Below are positions 38,746 through 48,376 of a stretch of 64,000 nucleotides of DNA, piece by piece (the stretch's first letter is position 1; every line of letters starts with the position of its first letter). The translations under genes and the position numbers were made by a program. The DNA comes from Variovorax sp. 679. GTDB lineage: Bacteria; Pseudomonadota; Gammaproteobacteria; Burkholderiales; Burkholderiaceae_C. Location: contig NZ_RXFS01000005.1 of NCBI RefSeq assembly GCF_003952185.1, forward strand, positions 62,001-126,000. Direction: 5' to 3'. The notes beneath the pieces were generated by a model. The model was not told the DNA's origin and ran no database searches. It saw nothing but the letters and a program-made list of their open reading frames with translations.

Positions 38746-38894
38746 CTGGCTCTCTGCAAGGAACTGTTGCGCAATGGTCGCAAATATTAATGCGAAGGCG
38801 TTACATATGGACACGAGGCTGATAATTCAGGCAGTTTCTGCGGCCTTTTACCGCTTTTTGCGTTGCTTCCTGCCCCTTTCCTGATGGCTCTTGC

Positions 38895-39808
38895 ATGATG
38901 TTTACCCCTAAGGCGCTGCTTCGCGTGTCGATCGGTGTGGCATTGATCACGATCGTGCTCAAGGGCCTGGCCGGCTACATGACGAACTCCATGGGCCTGA
39001 TATCGGACGCCATGGAGTCTTTCGTGAACCTGGCGAGCGCCATGTTCGCGCTGGCCATGGTGACCATCGCCGAACGGCCGGCCGACGACGAGCACCCCTA
39101 CGGCCACCACAAGGCCGAATACTTCTCCTCGGGTTTCGAAGGCGTCCTGATCGTCGGCGCGGCCATCGCGATCCTCTGGGTCTCGGTGCAGCGCCTGCTG
39201 TCTCCCCAGCCGCTGGAGCAGCTGGGCTGGGGCCTGGCGCTGTCGGTGCTGAGTTCGGGCTTCAATGCCGGGCTGGCTTTCGTGCTGTTCCGCGCGGCAA
39301 AGGCCCACCGCTCGATCGCGCTGGAGGCCGACGGCCGCCACCTGATGGCCGACGTCTGGACTTCCGCCGCCGTGCTGGCCGGCATCCTCGGCGTGCTGCT
39401 CACCGGCTGGCTCTGGCTCGACCCGGTCCTGGCCATCGGCGTCGCGTTGAACATCGCGCGCGAGGGCGTCAAGCTGGTGTGGCGCTCCTCGCAGGGGCTG
39501 ATGGACGAAGCCCTCGACCCCGAAACCCTCGCCACCGTGCGCGCCACGCTCGAAGCCTTCGCCGCCCGTGTGCCCGACGGCGCACGGCTGCGCTTCGACG
39601 ACATGGTCACGCGCAGCGCCGGCCAGCGCCGCTTCGCCGACCTGCACATGCACGTGCCCGGCGAGTGGACCCTGCAGCACGCCGCCAGCATGCGCGACGA
39701 ACTCGAGCAGGCCCTGATGGACGCCGTGCCCGGCCTGCGTGTCACGATCCAGCTCCTGCCCCTGACCATGGAAGCCCGCGCCACCCAGGCCGGCGAACAT
39801 CACCCCGT

Positions 39809-39812
<4 letters not shown>
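38895..39812 (+). CDS. Cation diffusion facilitator (CDF) metal exporter
   Basis: Divalent-metal/H+ antiporter of 305 aa with about six TM helices. Metal-site motifs: [18 protein letters not shown] (TM2, D-x3 site) near residue 33, [17 protein letters not shown] near 64, and [16 protein letters not shown] (TM5 HxxxD) near 142. A cytoplasmic C-terminal domain follows with [20 protein letters not shown]. Likely exports Zn, Fe or Mn. Its stop overlaps dtd by 4 bp. The 80-bp gap upstream contains no gene. Confidence 0.92.
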
Positions 39813-40252
<440 letters not shown>

Positions 40253-40266
40253 CGGCTGCTGTCGAT

Positions 40267-40734
40267 CTACTTGCCGTACGGGCTGCGGATGCCCAGCCCC
40301 GCGAGGATCTCGATCTCGTAAGCCTCCATCTCGTCGGCGTCCGCCTCGCTGGTCTCGTGGTCCCAGCCCTGCGCATGCAGCGTGCCGTGCACCAGCAGGT
40401 GCGCGTAGTGGTCGGCCAGCGTCTTTCGGTTTTCCTTCACCTCGCGCGCGACCACCGGCGCGCACAGCACCAGGTCGGCTATCACCAGCGGGCTTTGCGC
40501 ATAGTCGAAGGTCAGCACGTTGGTCGCGTAGTCCTTGCCGCGGAACTCTCGGTTCAGGCGCTGGCCTTCGTCGGCATCGACGATGCGCACGGTGATCTCG
40601 CCATCGATGTCGAGCGCATGGCGTATCCAGCGCGTCACGCTGTGGCGCGGCAGCGCCGCGCGATGGCGCTCCACGCCCTTGAAGCGGCCGAACTGCAGCG
40701 AGAGCGAAAGTGCAGGGAGCTTCGATGCGGCCAT
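40267..40734 (-). CDS. ybeY: Endoribonuclease YbeY
   Basis: Zinc-dependent RNase of 155 aa for 16S rRNA 3' maturation and ribosome quality control. The metal motif [11 protein letters not shown] (HGxxHxxGxDH) is near residue 118, with [20 protein letters not shown] near 54 and TNVLTFDY near 77. It starts 1 bp after the phoH-like stop, the usual ybeZ-ybeY order. ATG 40734 is preferred over an upstream in-frame start at 40776 that overlaps the phoH coding end. Confidence 0.95.
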   Translation of the reverse strand: MAASKLPALSLSLQFGRFKGVERHRAALPRHSVTRWIRHALDIDGEITVRIVDADEGQRLNREFRGKDYATNVLTFDYAQSPLVIADLVLCAPVVAREVKENRKTLADHYAHLLVHGTLHAQGWDHETSEADADEMEAYEIEILAGLGIRSPYGK

Positions 40735-40735
40735 T

Positions 40736-41692
40736 TCAGTGATTCCCCGCGCGCTTGCGCTGCCCGTCGTAGGCATCGACGATCTTCGCCACCAGCGGGT
40801 GGCGCACCACGTCCGCGCTCGTGAAGTGCGTCATGGCGATGCCGTTCACGCGCTTGAGCACGCGCTCCGCGTCGATCAGCCCGCTGAGCTGCTGCTTGGG
40901 CAGGTCGATCTGGCTCACGTCGCCCGTCACCACCGCGCGCGCGCCGAAGCCGATGCGCGTGAGGAACATCTTCATCTGCTCCGGCGTGGTGTTCTGCGCC
41001 TCGTCGAGGATCACGAAGGCGTTGTTCAGCGTGCGCCCGCGCATGAAGGCCAGCGGCGCGATTTCGAGCGCATTGCGTTCGAAGGCCTTCTGCACCTTCT
41101 CGAAGCCCATCAGGTCGTAGAGCGCGTCGTACAGCGGGCGCAGGTACGGGTCGACCTTCTGCGTCAGATCGCCGGGCAGGAAGCCCAGCCGCTCGCCCGC
41201 CTCGACGGCCGGCCGCGTCAGCACGATGCGCTGCACGGCGGCGCGCTCCAGCGCATCGACCGCGCAGGCCACCGCGAGGTACGTCTTGCCGGTGCCGGCC
41301 GGGCCGATGCCGAAGGTGATGTCGTGCTTCGCGATGTTGTCGAGGTAGATCGCCTGCGTGGGCGTGCGCGCGCGCAGGTCGGTGCGGCGGGTGACGAGCA
41401 TCGCCATGTCGTCGTCGCCATCGAGCATGCCGCCGTCGCCGGCCAGCGTGAGCTGCACCACGGCCGCGTCGATGGGGCGCTGCGCGATCTCGTACAGCGC
41501 CTGCAGCACGTCCATCGCGCGCTGTGCGGCGGCCTTGTGGCCGTCGACCTTGAACTGCTCGTGGCGGTGCGCGATCTTCACGCCCAGTGCTTCCTCGATG
41601 CGGCGCAGGTGTGCGTCCAGGGGGCCGCACAGGTGGCTGAGGCGCGAATTGTTCAGTGGGGTAAAGGTGTGTCGCAGAATCACGCCGGACAT
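40736..41692 (-). CDS. PhoH-family ATPase (YbeZ)
   Basis: Predicted RNA-associated ATPase of 318 aa, functional partner of YbeY. Walker [19 protein letters not shown] near residue 125, [18 protein letters not shown] near 160, Walker [18 protein letters not shown] near 220, and [13 protein letters not shown] near 250. ATG 41692 is chosen; an in-frame GTG at 41710 would add six residues. It is divergent from ruvA with about 20 bp between starts, so their promoters must overlap each other's coding region or leader. Confidence 0.93.
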   Translation of the reverse strand: MSGVILRHTFTPLNNSRLSHLCGPLDAHLRRIEEALGVKIAHRHEQFKVDGHKAAAQRAMDVLQALYEIAQRPIDAAVVQLTLAGDGGMLDGDDDMAMLVTRRTDLRARTPTQAIYLDNIAKHDITFGIGPAGTGKTYLAVACAVDALERAAVQRIVLTRPAVEAGERLGFLPGDLTQKVDPYLRPLYDALYDLMGFEKVQKAFERNALEIAPLAFMRGRTLNNAFVILDEAQNTTPEQMKMFLTRIGFGARAVVTGDVSQIDLPKQQLSGLIDAERVLKRVNGIAMTHFTSADVVRHPLVAKIVDAYDGQRKRAGNH

Positions 41693-41712
41693 TTCAAGGA
41701 AAAAGGGCACCC

Positions 41713-42285
41713 ATGATAGGCAAACTGACCGGCACGCTGGCCGAACGCAACCCGCCGCAGGTGGTTGTGGACTGCAACGGGGTCGGCTACGAGGTCGACG
41801 TGCCGATGAGCACGTTCTACAACCTGCCGAACGTCGGCACCAAGGTTTCGCTGCTCACGCACTTCGTCGTGCGCGAGGACGCGCAGATTCTCTACGGCTT
41901 CGGTACCGCCGAGGAGCGGGCGGCTTTTCGCCAGCTCATCAAGATCACCGGCGTGGGCCCGCGCACCGCGCTGGGCCTGCTCTCGGGCATGAGCGTGGGA
42001 GAGCTCTCGCAGGCGATCACCACGCAGGAACTGGGCCGACTGGTGAAGATCCCCGGCATCGGCAAGAAGACCGCCGAGCGGCTGCTGCTGGAGCTCAAGG
42101 GCAAGCTCGGCGCCGACATCGGCCTGCCGGCGCACGCGGCCTCCGATGCGCAGGCCGACATCCTGCAGGCGCTGGTCGCGCTGGGCTACAGCGACAAGGA
42201 AGCCGCGCTCGCGCTCAAGGCGCTGCCGAAGGATGCGACGGTGAGCGAGGGCATCAAGATGGCGCTGAAGTCGCTGGCCAAGTAA
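41713..42285 (+). CDS. ruvA: Holliday junction branch migration protein RuvA
   Basis: DNA-binding subunit of 190 aa that positions RuvB rings on a Holliday junction. N-terminal OB fold ([31 protein letters not shown]), helix-hairpin-helix motifs [17 protein letters not shown] near residue 77 and [20 protein letters not shown] near 112, and the C-terminal RuvB-contact domain. ruvB lies about 17 kb away in this window rather than next door, and ruvC is not seen. Confidence 0.97.
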   Translation: MIGKLTGTLAERNPPQVVVDCNGVGYEVDVPMSTFYNLPNVGTKVSLLTHFVVREDAQILYGFGTAEERAAFRQLIKITGVGPRTALGLLSGMSVGELSQAITTQELGRLVKIPGIGKKTAERLLLELKGKLGADIGLPAHAASDAQADILQALVALGYSDKEAALALKALPKDATVSEGIKMALKSLAK

Positions 42286-42307
42286 GCCTCGGCCAGCGGG
42301 AGGCCGT

Positions 42308-43306
42308 TCACTCGAGCGTCAGCCCGATGTCTTTCACCAGCACGCTCCAGTCGTGCAGGTCCTTCTGCATCGTCGCGCCGAACTGCTCGGGCGTGTTCTG
42401 CGGAAGGTCGGTGAAGTTGAGCTCTCGCAGGCGTTGCACCACGGCCGGATCCTTCAGCACCTGGTTCAACGCCACATTGAGCTTCTTCACGATGGCCGGT
42501 GGCGTCTTCGCGGGCGCCAGCACCCCGTACCAGGAGTAGTTCGTGAAGGGGTAGCCGGCCTCGGTCATCGTCGGCACGTCGGGCAGCATCGGGATGCGCG
42601 AAGGGCCGCTGTTCGCCAGTGCCTTCAGGCGGCCGGCGCGCACCAGCTCCACAGTGGACGACATGTCCGCGAACGCCGCATCCACCTGGCCGCCCATCAG
42701 GTCCTGCACGCAGGGGCCGCTGCCCTTGTAGGGCACGTGCGTCATCGCAAGGCCTGCCTGCTTCTTGAGGCTCTCCATCGCGAGGTGGCCGCCCGAGCCG
42801 TTGCCCCACGAGCAGTAGTTGAGCTTGTCGGGGCGCGCCTTTGCATAGGCGACGAATTCCTTGAGCGTCTTCACCGGCAGGTCCTGCCGGACCAGCAGCA
42901 GGTTGCCGCCGCGCCCGATCTGCGCTACTGGCGCGAAGTCCTTCACCGGGTCGTAGGGCAGCTTCCTGTAGAGGCTGGGGTTCACCACCATCGCCGCGGC
43001 GTAGGTGAACAGCAGCTTGTAGCCGTCGGGCGTGCCGCGCGCCGCGAGCTCGGTGCCGAGGATGCCGTTGGCGCCGGGGCGGTTGTCGATGATGAAGGGC
43101 TGCTTCAGCCTCTTGGAGAGCGCGTCCGCGATCAGCCTCGAGATGGTGTCGGTGCCGCCGGCGGCTGCCGTGGGGACGATCAGCGTCACCGGCTTGTCGG
43201 GGTAGGCATCGGCCGAGCCTTGCGCGTGAGCGGCGGTCGCGCCCCAGGTCGCGAGCGCGCCCAGGGCCAGCATGCGCAGTCGGCGCTGGAGGCGTGTTGT
43301 TCTCAT
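42308..43306 (-). CDS. Bug/TctC-family periplasmic solute-binding protein
   Basis: Binding protein of 332 aa. Signal peptide with basic start (RRLRMLALGALATWGATAAH, cleavage after AHAQ), then YPDKPVTLIVPTAAAGGTDT and FIIDNRPGANGILGTEL. Last gene of the seven-gene operon 51572 to 42308; it follows the MBL-fold gene by 22 bp. Two Bug proteins in one operon suggest two related substrates or a high- and low-affinity pair. No TctAB membrane genes. Confidence 0.9.
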   Translation of the reverse strand: MRTTRLQRRLRMLALGALATWGATAAHAQGSADAYPDKPVTLIVPTAAAGGTDTISRLIADALSKRLKQPFIIDNRPGANGILGTELAARGTPDGYKLLFTYAAAMVVNPSLYRKLPYDPVKDFAPVAQIGRGGNLLLVRQDLPVKTLKEFVAYAKARPDKLNYCSWGNGSGGHLAMESLKKQAGLAMTHVPYKGSGPCVQDLMGGQVDAAFADMSSTVELVRAGRLKALANSGPSRIPMLPDVPTMTEAGYPFTNYSWYGVLAPAKTPPAIVKKLNVALNQVLKDPAVVQRLRELNFTDLPQNTPEQFGATMQKDLHDWSVLVKDIGLTLE

Positions 43307-43328
43307 GTCTTGTCTCCTGTCATCTGTA

Positions 43329-44588
43329 TCAGTGAATGCCGAAGCGCCCCTGCGTTCCCTGCTCGATCATGTCCGCGCCGACGCGATACAGGTTGCGCGA
43401 CACGTAACTGGGCACCTGCCGCGCGCGCTCGCGCAGCCATTCGGCCTTGAGCGAGCGCGCTTCCGCGATCTCGGGCGCGTCGCCCTCGGCGATGGCCAGC
43501 AGGTCGATCACATGTAGCGCGAGCTGCCAGTTGCCGTCCTTCGCGAGGCTGCGCGCATGCGCGATCACGCCGCGCTTGTCGGTTATGGCCTCGCCCACGG
43601 CCCGGCCGATGGTCTCGGGCGCCTCGGGATGCAGCGAGGTCGGGTTGCGGTCCCACCAGCCGTTCTCCGAGCGATAGATGTCGCGCACGATGTAGCCGGG
43701 GTCGCCATACGTGGGCTTCATCCACTCGACGCCGAACAGCTCGTCGGGAAAGCGGATGCGCGCCAGCACGCCGCGCTCGTTGAAGCCCTCGTTCATCAGC
43801 CGCACGACCTCGGCGCGCAGCCAGCGCAGTGCCCGCGCGGTGTGCGTGAGCACGTGCCGCACCTGCTCCTCGCCTTCGAGCGTGGCGCCGAACTCGCGCA
43901 CCGCCTTGCGCGCGCCGAGCGCCGCGAGCGCATCGAGCGTGTCGGCCCAGCGCACCGTGTCGCGCATCGTGCGAAAGGGCGTGCCGATGTTGGGAATCGA
44001 ATCGATCAGCGCCGCGCCGCCGTACAGCACGCGCTGCGACGGGCTCCACAGCGCGATCGCGTCGTCGGTCTCCGAAGGCGCCCAGCGCAGCTCGATGCAG
44101 CTGTCGCCCTGGCCGATCTGCAGCCTGTCTTCGAAGGTCTCCGTGGGCGCGTGCATCGTGAGCCGCCGGTCGAAGAAGCCAGCCGGCCGGTTGAACTGGA
44201 TCTCGGCCATGCGGTGCTGCAGTGCCTCTGTCTCCCGGTAGCGGGCCTGGCGCCGCAGCACGTTGCGGTGCGCGATGACGCGCGGCGGCGCGTCCCCGCG
44301 CTGCGCGGCATGCGCGAGCCACATCGGCACGCCGGAGTTGTAGCCCACGTGCCCGTGGCTGTAGCACAGCGCATGCAGCGGCGCGTTGCTGAGCTCGCGC
44401 ACCGCGTCGATCATTCCCTGCGTCACCGGACCGCCCGGCCCTGCGTCGATCACCACGAGGCCGGCGTCCGTCTCGGCCACGAAGGATTGGCCCTGTCCGC
44501 GCAGGATGTGCAGGCCCGGCGCCACCGTCTCGGTGCCCGTGCCGACGATGAGGAAAGGCTTTTCCTGTTCCGTGTCGTTCGTGTTCAT
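43329..44588 (-). CDS. MBL-fold alkylsulfatase-like protein with altered metal motif
   Basis: Protein of 419 aa with the metallo-beta-lactamase fold plus an alkylsulfatase dimerisation-like region. ETDAGLVVIDAGPGGPVT near residue 39 and LYGGAALIDSIPNIGTPFR in the middle third recall SdsA/BDS1 enzymes, and LTHTARALRWLRAEVVRLMN opens the dimerisation helices. The canonical HxHxDH loop is replaced by SHGHVGYNSG (residues 77-86): the two first His remain, but Asp and the third His are missing. Either it binds metal differently, or it acts on something other than sulfate esters, or it is inactive. No signal peptide. Overlaps the upstream gene by 4 bp. Confidence 0.75.
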   Translation of the reverse strand: MNTNDTEQEKPFLIVGTGTETVAPGLHILRGQGQSFVAETDAGLVVIDAGPGGPVTQGMIDAVRELSNAPLHALCYSHGHVGYNSGVPMWLAHAAQRGDAPPRVIAHRNVLRRQARYRETEALQHRMAEIQFNRPAGFFDRRLTMHAPTETFEDRLQIGQGDSCIELRWAPSETDDAIALWSPSQRVLYGGAALIDSIPNIGTPFRTMRDTVRWADTLDALAALGARKAVREFGATLEGEEQVRHVLTHTARALRWLRAEVVRLMNEGFNERGVLARIRFPDELFGVEWMKPTYGDPGYIVRDIYRSENGWWDRNPTSLHPEAPETIGRAVGEAITDKRGVIAHARSLAKDGNWQLALHVIDLLAIAEGDAPEIAEARSLKAEWLRERARQVPSYVSRNLYRVGADMIEQGTQGRFGIH

Positions 44589-45925
44589 ACGGCCTCCCCG
44601 GTGCGGACCAGCGCCGGCAGCGCATAGCGGCCGTCCAGCATTTCCTCGCGCGGCACGTAGGCGCGCAGGCAGAGATAGAAATCGCCGGCAGGTGCCGGCA
44701 GCCAGTTCGCATGCGCGGCCTCGCCTTCGGGGCGCGCATGCTGGATGTGCAGCGTAAGCCCGCCATCGGCGTCATGGCGCAGCGCTGGCGTTCGGTCGCC
44801 GATGGCGTAGCGGCCGATGGGGTTGTCCACCAGCATGTAGTCGCGGCTGTCGTACATCGTGAGCGACCAGAAGGCCTCGACCGGCGGCAGCGCGCCGGGC
44901 GCGAAGCGCAGCGTGTAGCGGCTGCTTCCGTTGAGCTTGCGCCCCGAAGCGTCGTTCCACGCCAGCGGATAGGTCGCCTCGCGGCTCTCGAGCATGCCGA
45001 TGTACTTGAGCGCCACCAGCGCGCGCGCCAGGTGGTCGTCGCCGAAGCTGCCTTCGACCAGCGGCATCTGCACCCAGCCGGTGGAAGACGTGGTGCCGGA
45101 TTGCGCGCCGCGCAGCTGCGGCAGCACGGCATCGAGTGCGTCCTGAAGCACACTGCGCTGCGTGTCGTCGAGCGCATCGACGTCAGGTCCGAGACCGAGC
45201 GAGGCGAAGCGGGCGATCAACCCGGCATCGCGCGCGGGCGGCGGGTTCTCGCGCAGCGCGCGATTCACCTGCGCCGCGAAGTGCTCGGCGGTCAGCGGCG
45301 CTTTCGGATCACAGGCCGGGTCGAAGTGCCTCGGCATCGAAGATGCCTTGCCCGCCTGCCAGTCGCCGAGCGTGCGCACGATGAAGCCGTCCTGCAGCGC
45401 ATTGACGGCAGGCACGTCCTGCGGCCCGTCGACCAGGATGCGCCCGATGACCCACAGCCAGCGCGTCGGCGCTTCGATACGCGCGCCCGCCTCCCGGAAC
45501 GCGGCCGGCAGTTCGCCGTGCCAGCCCGGTGGCGTGACGAGAAACGAGCGCGCGGTCGTGCCCGTGAGCCGCTGGCCGATGTGCGCGAAGGGGTTCGTGT
45601 AGAAGTCCAGCAGGCCCAGCACGTAATAGCGCCCGGCCGTGTCCGGCACGTCGATCACGAGCGGGCCGTCGCCCAGGTCGAGCCAGGCGTTGGTGTAGAG
45701 CGTGTCGTTGTTTGGCGTGACCACGCGGCTCTTGCCCGCGCCCAGCAGCTGCCGCGCATGCGTGAACACGTTGCACCAGCGATGAGGCTTCGGAGCTTCT
45801 CCGGCGATGTCGGTGCGTTGCGGCGAGGTGGCCGCGCGCATGCGGCTCATCTCGTAGAGCGGAAAGGCGTAGACGACGGCCTCCTCGGCCAGCGTGCGCA
45901 GTTCGTTGTCGATGGTCGCTGGCAT
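44585..45925 (-). CDS. DUF1254/DUF1214 protein, first of tandem pair
   Basis: Protein of 446 aa. DUF1254 occupies the N-terminal half (EEAVVYAFPLYEMSRMRAAT; VVTPNNDTLYTNAWLDLGDG near residue 67; YYVLGLLDFYTNPFAHIGQR) and DUF1214 the C-terminal half (FWSLTMYDSRDYMLVDNPIG; NWLPAPAGDFYLCLRAYVPR). Most relatives carry signal peptides; none is seen here, so it is probably cytoplasmic. The enzymatic role of this family is not established. It is 3 bp downstream of a paralogue and overlaps the MBL-fold gene by 4 bp. Confidence 0.85.
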   Translation of the reverse strand: MPATIDNELRTLAEEAVVYAFPLYEMSRMRAATSPQRTDIAGEAPKPHRWCNVFTHARQLLGAGKSRVVTPNNDTLYTNAWLDLGDGPLVIDVPDTAGRYYVLGLLDFYTNPFAHIGQRLTGTTARSFLVTPPGWHGELPAAFREAGARIEAPTRWLWVIGRILVDGPQDVPAVNALQDGFIVRTLGDWQAGKASSMPRHFDPACDPKAPLTAEHFAAQVNRALRENPPPARDAGLIARFASLGLGPDVDALDDTQRSVLQDALDAVLPQLRGAQSGTTSSTGWVQMPLVEGSFGDDHLARALVALKYIGMLESREATYPLAWNDASGRKLNGSSRYTLRFAPGALPPVEAFWSLTMYDSRDYMLVDNPIGRYAIGDRTPALRHDADGGLTLHIQHARPEGEAAHANWLPAPAGDFYLCLRAYVPREEMLDGRYALPALVRTGEAV

Positions 45926-45928
45926 GGC

Positions 45929-47317
45929 TCAGCCTTCCCGTGCCTGAAGGGCCGGAACGCGCCAGCTCTGCACGCCTTCGCGTGGGTAGTACATGCGCAG
46001 GATCAGGTAGAAGCGCCCGGCCGGCGCCGGCAGCCAGTTGGCGGCGTCGGCCGGACGTGCGTGGCTCATGTGGATCTCCAGGCTGCCGTCGGCGCCGTGC
46101 TTCAGGCCGGGCGTGCGGTCGCCGATGGCGTGGCGCCTGATCTCGTTGGGGTAGAGGAAACGGTCGGCGTCGTAGAGCGTCACCGACCAGAAGGCATCCG
46201 CTGGCGGAAGGTCGTCGGCTTCGAAGCGCATGGTGTAGCTGTGCTTGCCGTCCAGCGGCTCCTGCTTCGCGTCGTGATGCGCAGCGGCGTACACGGCCTC
46301 GCTGGTGGCCAACGCGCCCAGGCCCAGGTAGGCGGTGCGGGCGCGGCCGAGGAACTCGTCGCCGTAGCGTCCAGTGGCGGGCGCCATCGACCAGGGCTTG
46401 GGACGGCGGTTGCGGCCTGCCGCACCGACGAGCTGCACGCCTTCCGCGAAGCCCTCGATCAGGCCCTCGCGCGCGGGTTCGTCCAGTGTGTCCCACGAGA
46501 AGGCGGCATCCGGCCGCAGCCCGGCCTGGCCGAACCAGGCCACCAGCGCACGGTCTTCCACGCGGCCCGGTGCCTCTGCGAGTTCCCGGCACATGTTGGT
46601 GAAGAAGCGCTGTGCCACCTGTGCAGCCGGCTCGCCGTTCTCGAAGGCGGCGGCCATCGCGTCCACCAGAGGGCCGTCCCAGTGCTCGACCGCAGCCGGC
46701 CGGCCCTGCAGTGCCGTGCCGGGGGCGGGTGCCAGCCTGATCTCGGCCTGTAGCGCGCGTGCTGCAGGCCAGTCGCTCTCGTCGCCCACCAGGATGCGGC
46801 CGATCAGCCAGACGAGATCGGTGGGGCAATGCACCACGCGATGGCCGGCGAGCGATGCGGGCACCATGCTGTTGGGCCCGACGAGCACCACGGTCTCGCC
46901 CTCGGGGTTGCAGTTGCGTGGTCCGAGGTTCTCGAAGTTCTCGGTGTAGGCGTCGTACAGCGGCAGCACGAAGTAGCGCCCGGGATGGCGCGACGACGCG
47001 GGCACCGTCAGCAGCATCGGCCCAGGGGCCAGGTGGACCCACGCGATGGTGTAGAGCAGATCGTTGGCCGGCGTCACCACGTCGCGGTCTTCATGGGTGG
47101 AAGGGCGCGGCGCGTGGTGCAGCGTGTTCAGCGGCGCACGCACGTCCGAGCCGTGCGAGGCACCGGCGCGGCGCTCGGCCTGCGGCGCGGTCTGCATGGC
47201 GCAGGTGCGGTAGGTCTCGGTGAGCGGGTAGCCGTAGACGAAGGCGGCCAGGCCGATGGAGCGGGCGAGTGCCTTGCGCGCGAGGAAAACGGCGAGATTG
47301 GGATCGGGAGCGTTCAT
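45929..47317 (-). CDS. DUF1254/DUF1214 protein, second of tandem pair
   Basis: Paralogue of the preceding protein, 462 aa: AAFVYGYPLTETYRTCAMQT near residue 25, VVTPANDLLYTIAWVHLAPG near 79, YFVLPLYDAYTENFENLGPR, and in the C-terminal half FWSVTLYDADRFLYPNEIRR and NWLPAPAGRFYLILRMYYPR. No signal peptide. ATG 47317 has a weak AGAGA ribosome site; an in-frame ATG at 47344 is also possible. The sequences are clearly related but diverged, suggesting a heteromer or two steps on related substrates. Transcribed with the Bug gene 47 bp upstream. Confidence 0.85.
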   Translation of the reverse strand: MNAPDPNLAVFLARKALARSIGLAAFVYGYPLTETYRTCAMQTAPQAERRAGASHGSDVRAPLNTLHHAPRPSTHEDRDVVTPANDLLYTIAWVHLAPGPMLLTVPASSRHPGRYFVLPLYDAYTENFENLGPRNCNPEGETVVLVGPNSMVPASLAGHRVVHCPTDLVWLIGRILVGDESDWPAARALQAEIRLAPAPGTALQGRPAAVEHWDGPLVDAMAAAFENGEPAAQVAQRFFTNMCRELAEAPGRVEDRALVAWFGQAGLRPDAAFSWDTLDEPAREGLIEGFAEGVQLVGAAGRNRRPKPWSMAPATGRYGDEFLGRARTAYLGLGALATSEAVYAAAHHDAKQEPLDGKHSYTMRFEADDLPPADAFWSVTLYDADRFLYPNEIRRHAIGDRTPGLKHGADGSLEIHMSHARPADAANWLPAPAGRFYLILRMYYPREGVQSWRVPALQAREG

Positions 47318-47364
47318 GGTGGATGTCTCTTTGCTGGAGTTCATGGAATGCGGATGGACGGCGC

Positions 47365-48354
47365 TCAATCGAGCTTCACGCCCGTGGCCTGCGTGAGCCG
47401 CAGCGTCACCGGAAGAAAGGCCTTGTAGGCAGCGCTCGCCTCGGCCGGCAGGTTGCCGACGGGCTCGGCGCCCAGTTCCTCGATGCGCCGGCTGACTTCC
47501 GGCTGGCGGACCACCGCGCTGACTTCGCGCCCGAGCCGTTCGATCACCGCGTCGGGCGTCTTCGCCGGGGCCATCAGCGAGGTCGGGCCGGTGAGCGCGT
47601 AGACCTCGTCGGCGTAGCCCTGCTCGGCGAAGGTCGGCACGTCCGGCAGCGCTTTCGCGCGGCGCGGGCCGGCCACCGCCAGCGGTCGCAGCTTGCCGGC
47701 CGCGATGTACGGCTGCAGCGTGGTGACCGAGCCGACGGTCATGTTGATGACGCCGCTGATCAGGTCGACCGCCATCGGGCTCTCGCCCTTGTAGGGCACG
47801 TGCAGCGTCTGCAGGCCGTAGGTCTTGTCCATGTAGACCTGGATCTGGTGCGGCTGCGTGCCAGGGCCCCACGAGCCCATCGTGTACTTGCCGGGCGCGG
47901 CCTTCACGGTGGCGATCAGGCTCTTGAAGTCCTTCGCGGGTACCGAGGGGTGCACCGCCAGCACGGTGCGCGTGGTGGCGATGTCCGAGACCATGCGCAG
48001 GTCGGTGCGCGGGTCGTAGGGCAGCTTGCTGTAGAGCACCATGTTCGCGGTGACCGGGCCCGGCACCGTCAGCAGCAGCGTGTAGCCGTCGGGCGCGCTC
48101 TTGGCGACGTAGTCGGTGCCGATGATCCCGCCCGCGCCGCTGCGGTTCTCGACCACCACCGGCTGGCCCAGCCGCTTCGACAGGCCTTCGGCCACGATGC
48201 GCGCGAGGATGTCGGTGGAGCCGCCCGCCTGGTACTGCACGATGATGCGAAGCGGCTTCGACGGAAAGGGCGCTTCGGCCTGCGCGCCGCCTGCCACGAG
48301 GGCCAGCATGGCGCCGATGCCGAGTGCGGCACGTTGTCTCTTCGATGTCGTCAT
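47365..48354 (-). CDS. Bug/TctC-family periplasmic solute-binding protein
   Basis: Binding protein of 329 aa. Signal peptide RQRAALGIGAMLALVAGGAQ with cleavage after QAEA, then FPSKPLRIIVQYQAGGSTDI and VVVENRSGAGGIIGTDYVAK. ATG 48354 follows CCGGAGACAG. Third gene of the operon, between the acyl-CoA synthetase and the DUF1254 pair; likely supplies the pathway substrate. Diverged from the other operon Bug (42308). Confidence 0.9.
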   Translation of the reverse strand: MTTSKRQRAALGIGAMLALVAGGAQAEAPFPSKPLRIIVQYQAGGSTDILARIVAEGLSKRLGQPVVVENRSGAGGIIGTDYVAKSAPDGYTLLLTVPGPVTANMVLYSKLPYDPRTDLRMVSDIATTRTVLAVHPSVPAKDFKSLIATVKAAPGKYTMGSWGPGTQPHQIQVYMDKTYGLQTLHVPYKGESPMAVDLISGVINMTVGSVTTLQPYIAAGKLRPLAVAGPRRAKALPDVPTFAEQGYADEVYALTGPTSLMAPAKTPDAVIERLGREVSAVVRQPEVSRRIEELGAEPVGNLPAEASAAYKAFLPVTLRLTQATGVKLD

Positions 48355-48376
48355 GCGATCTGTCTCCGGTTGTTGT

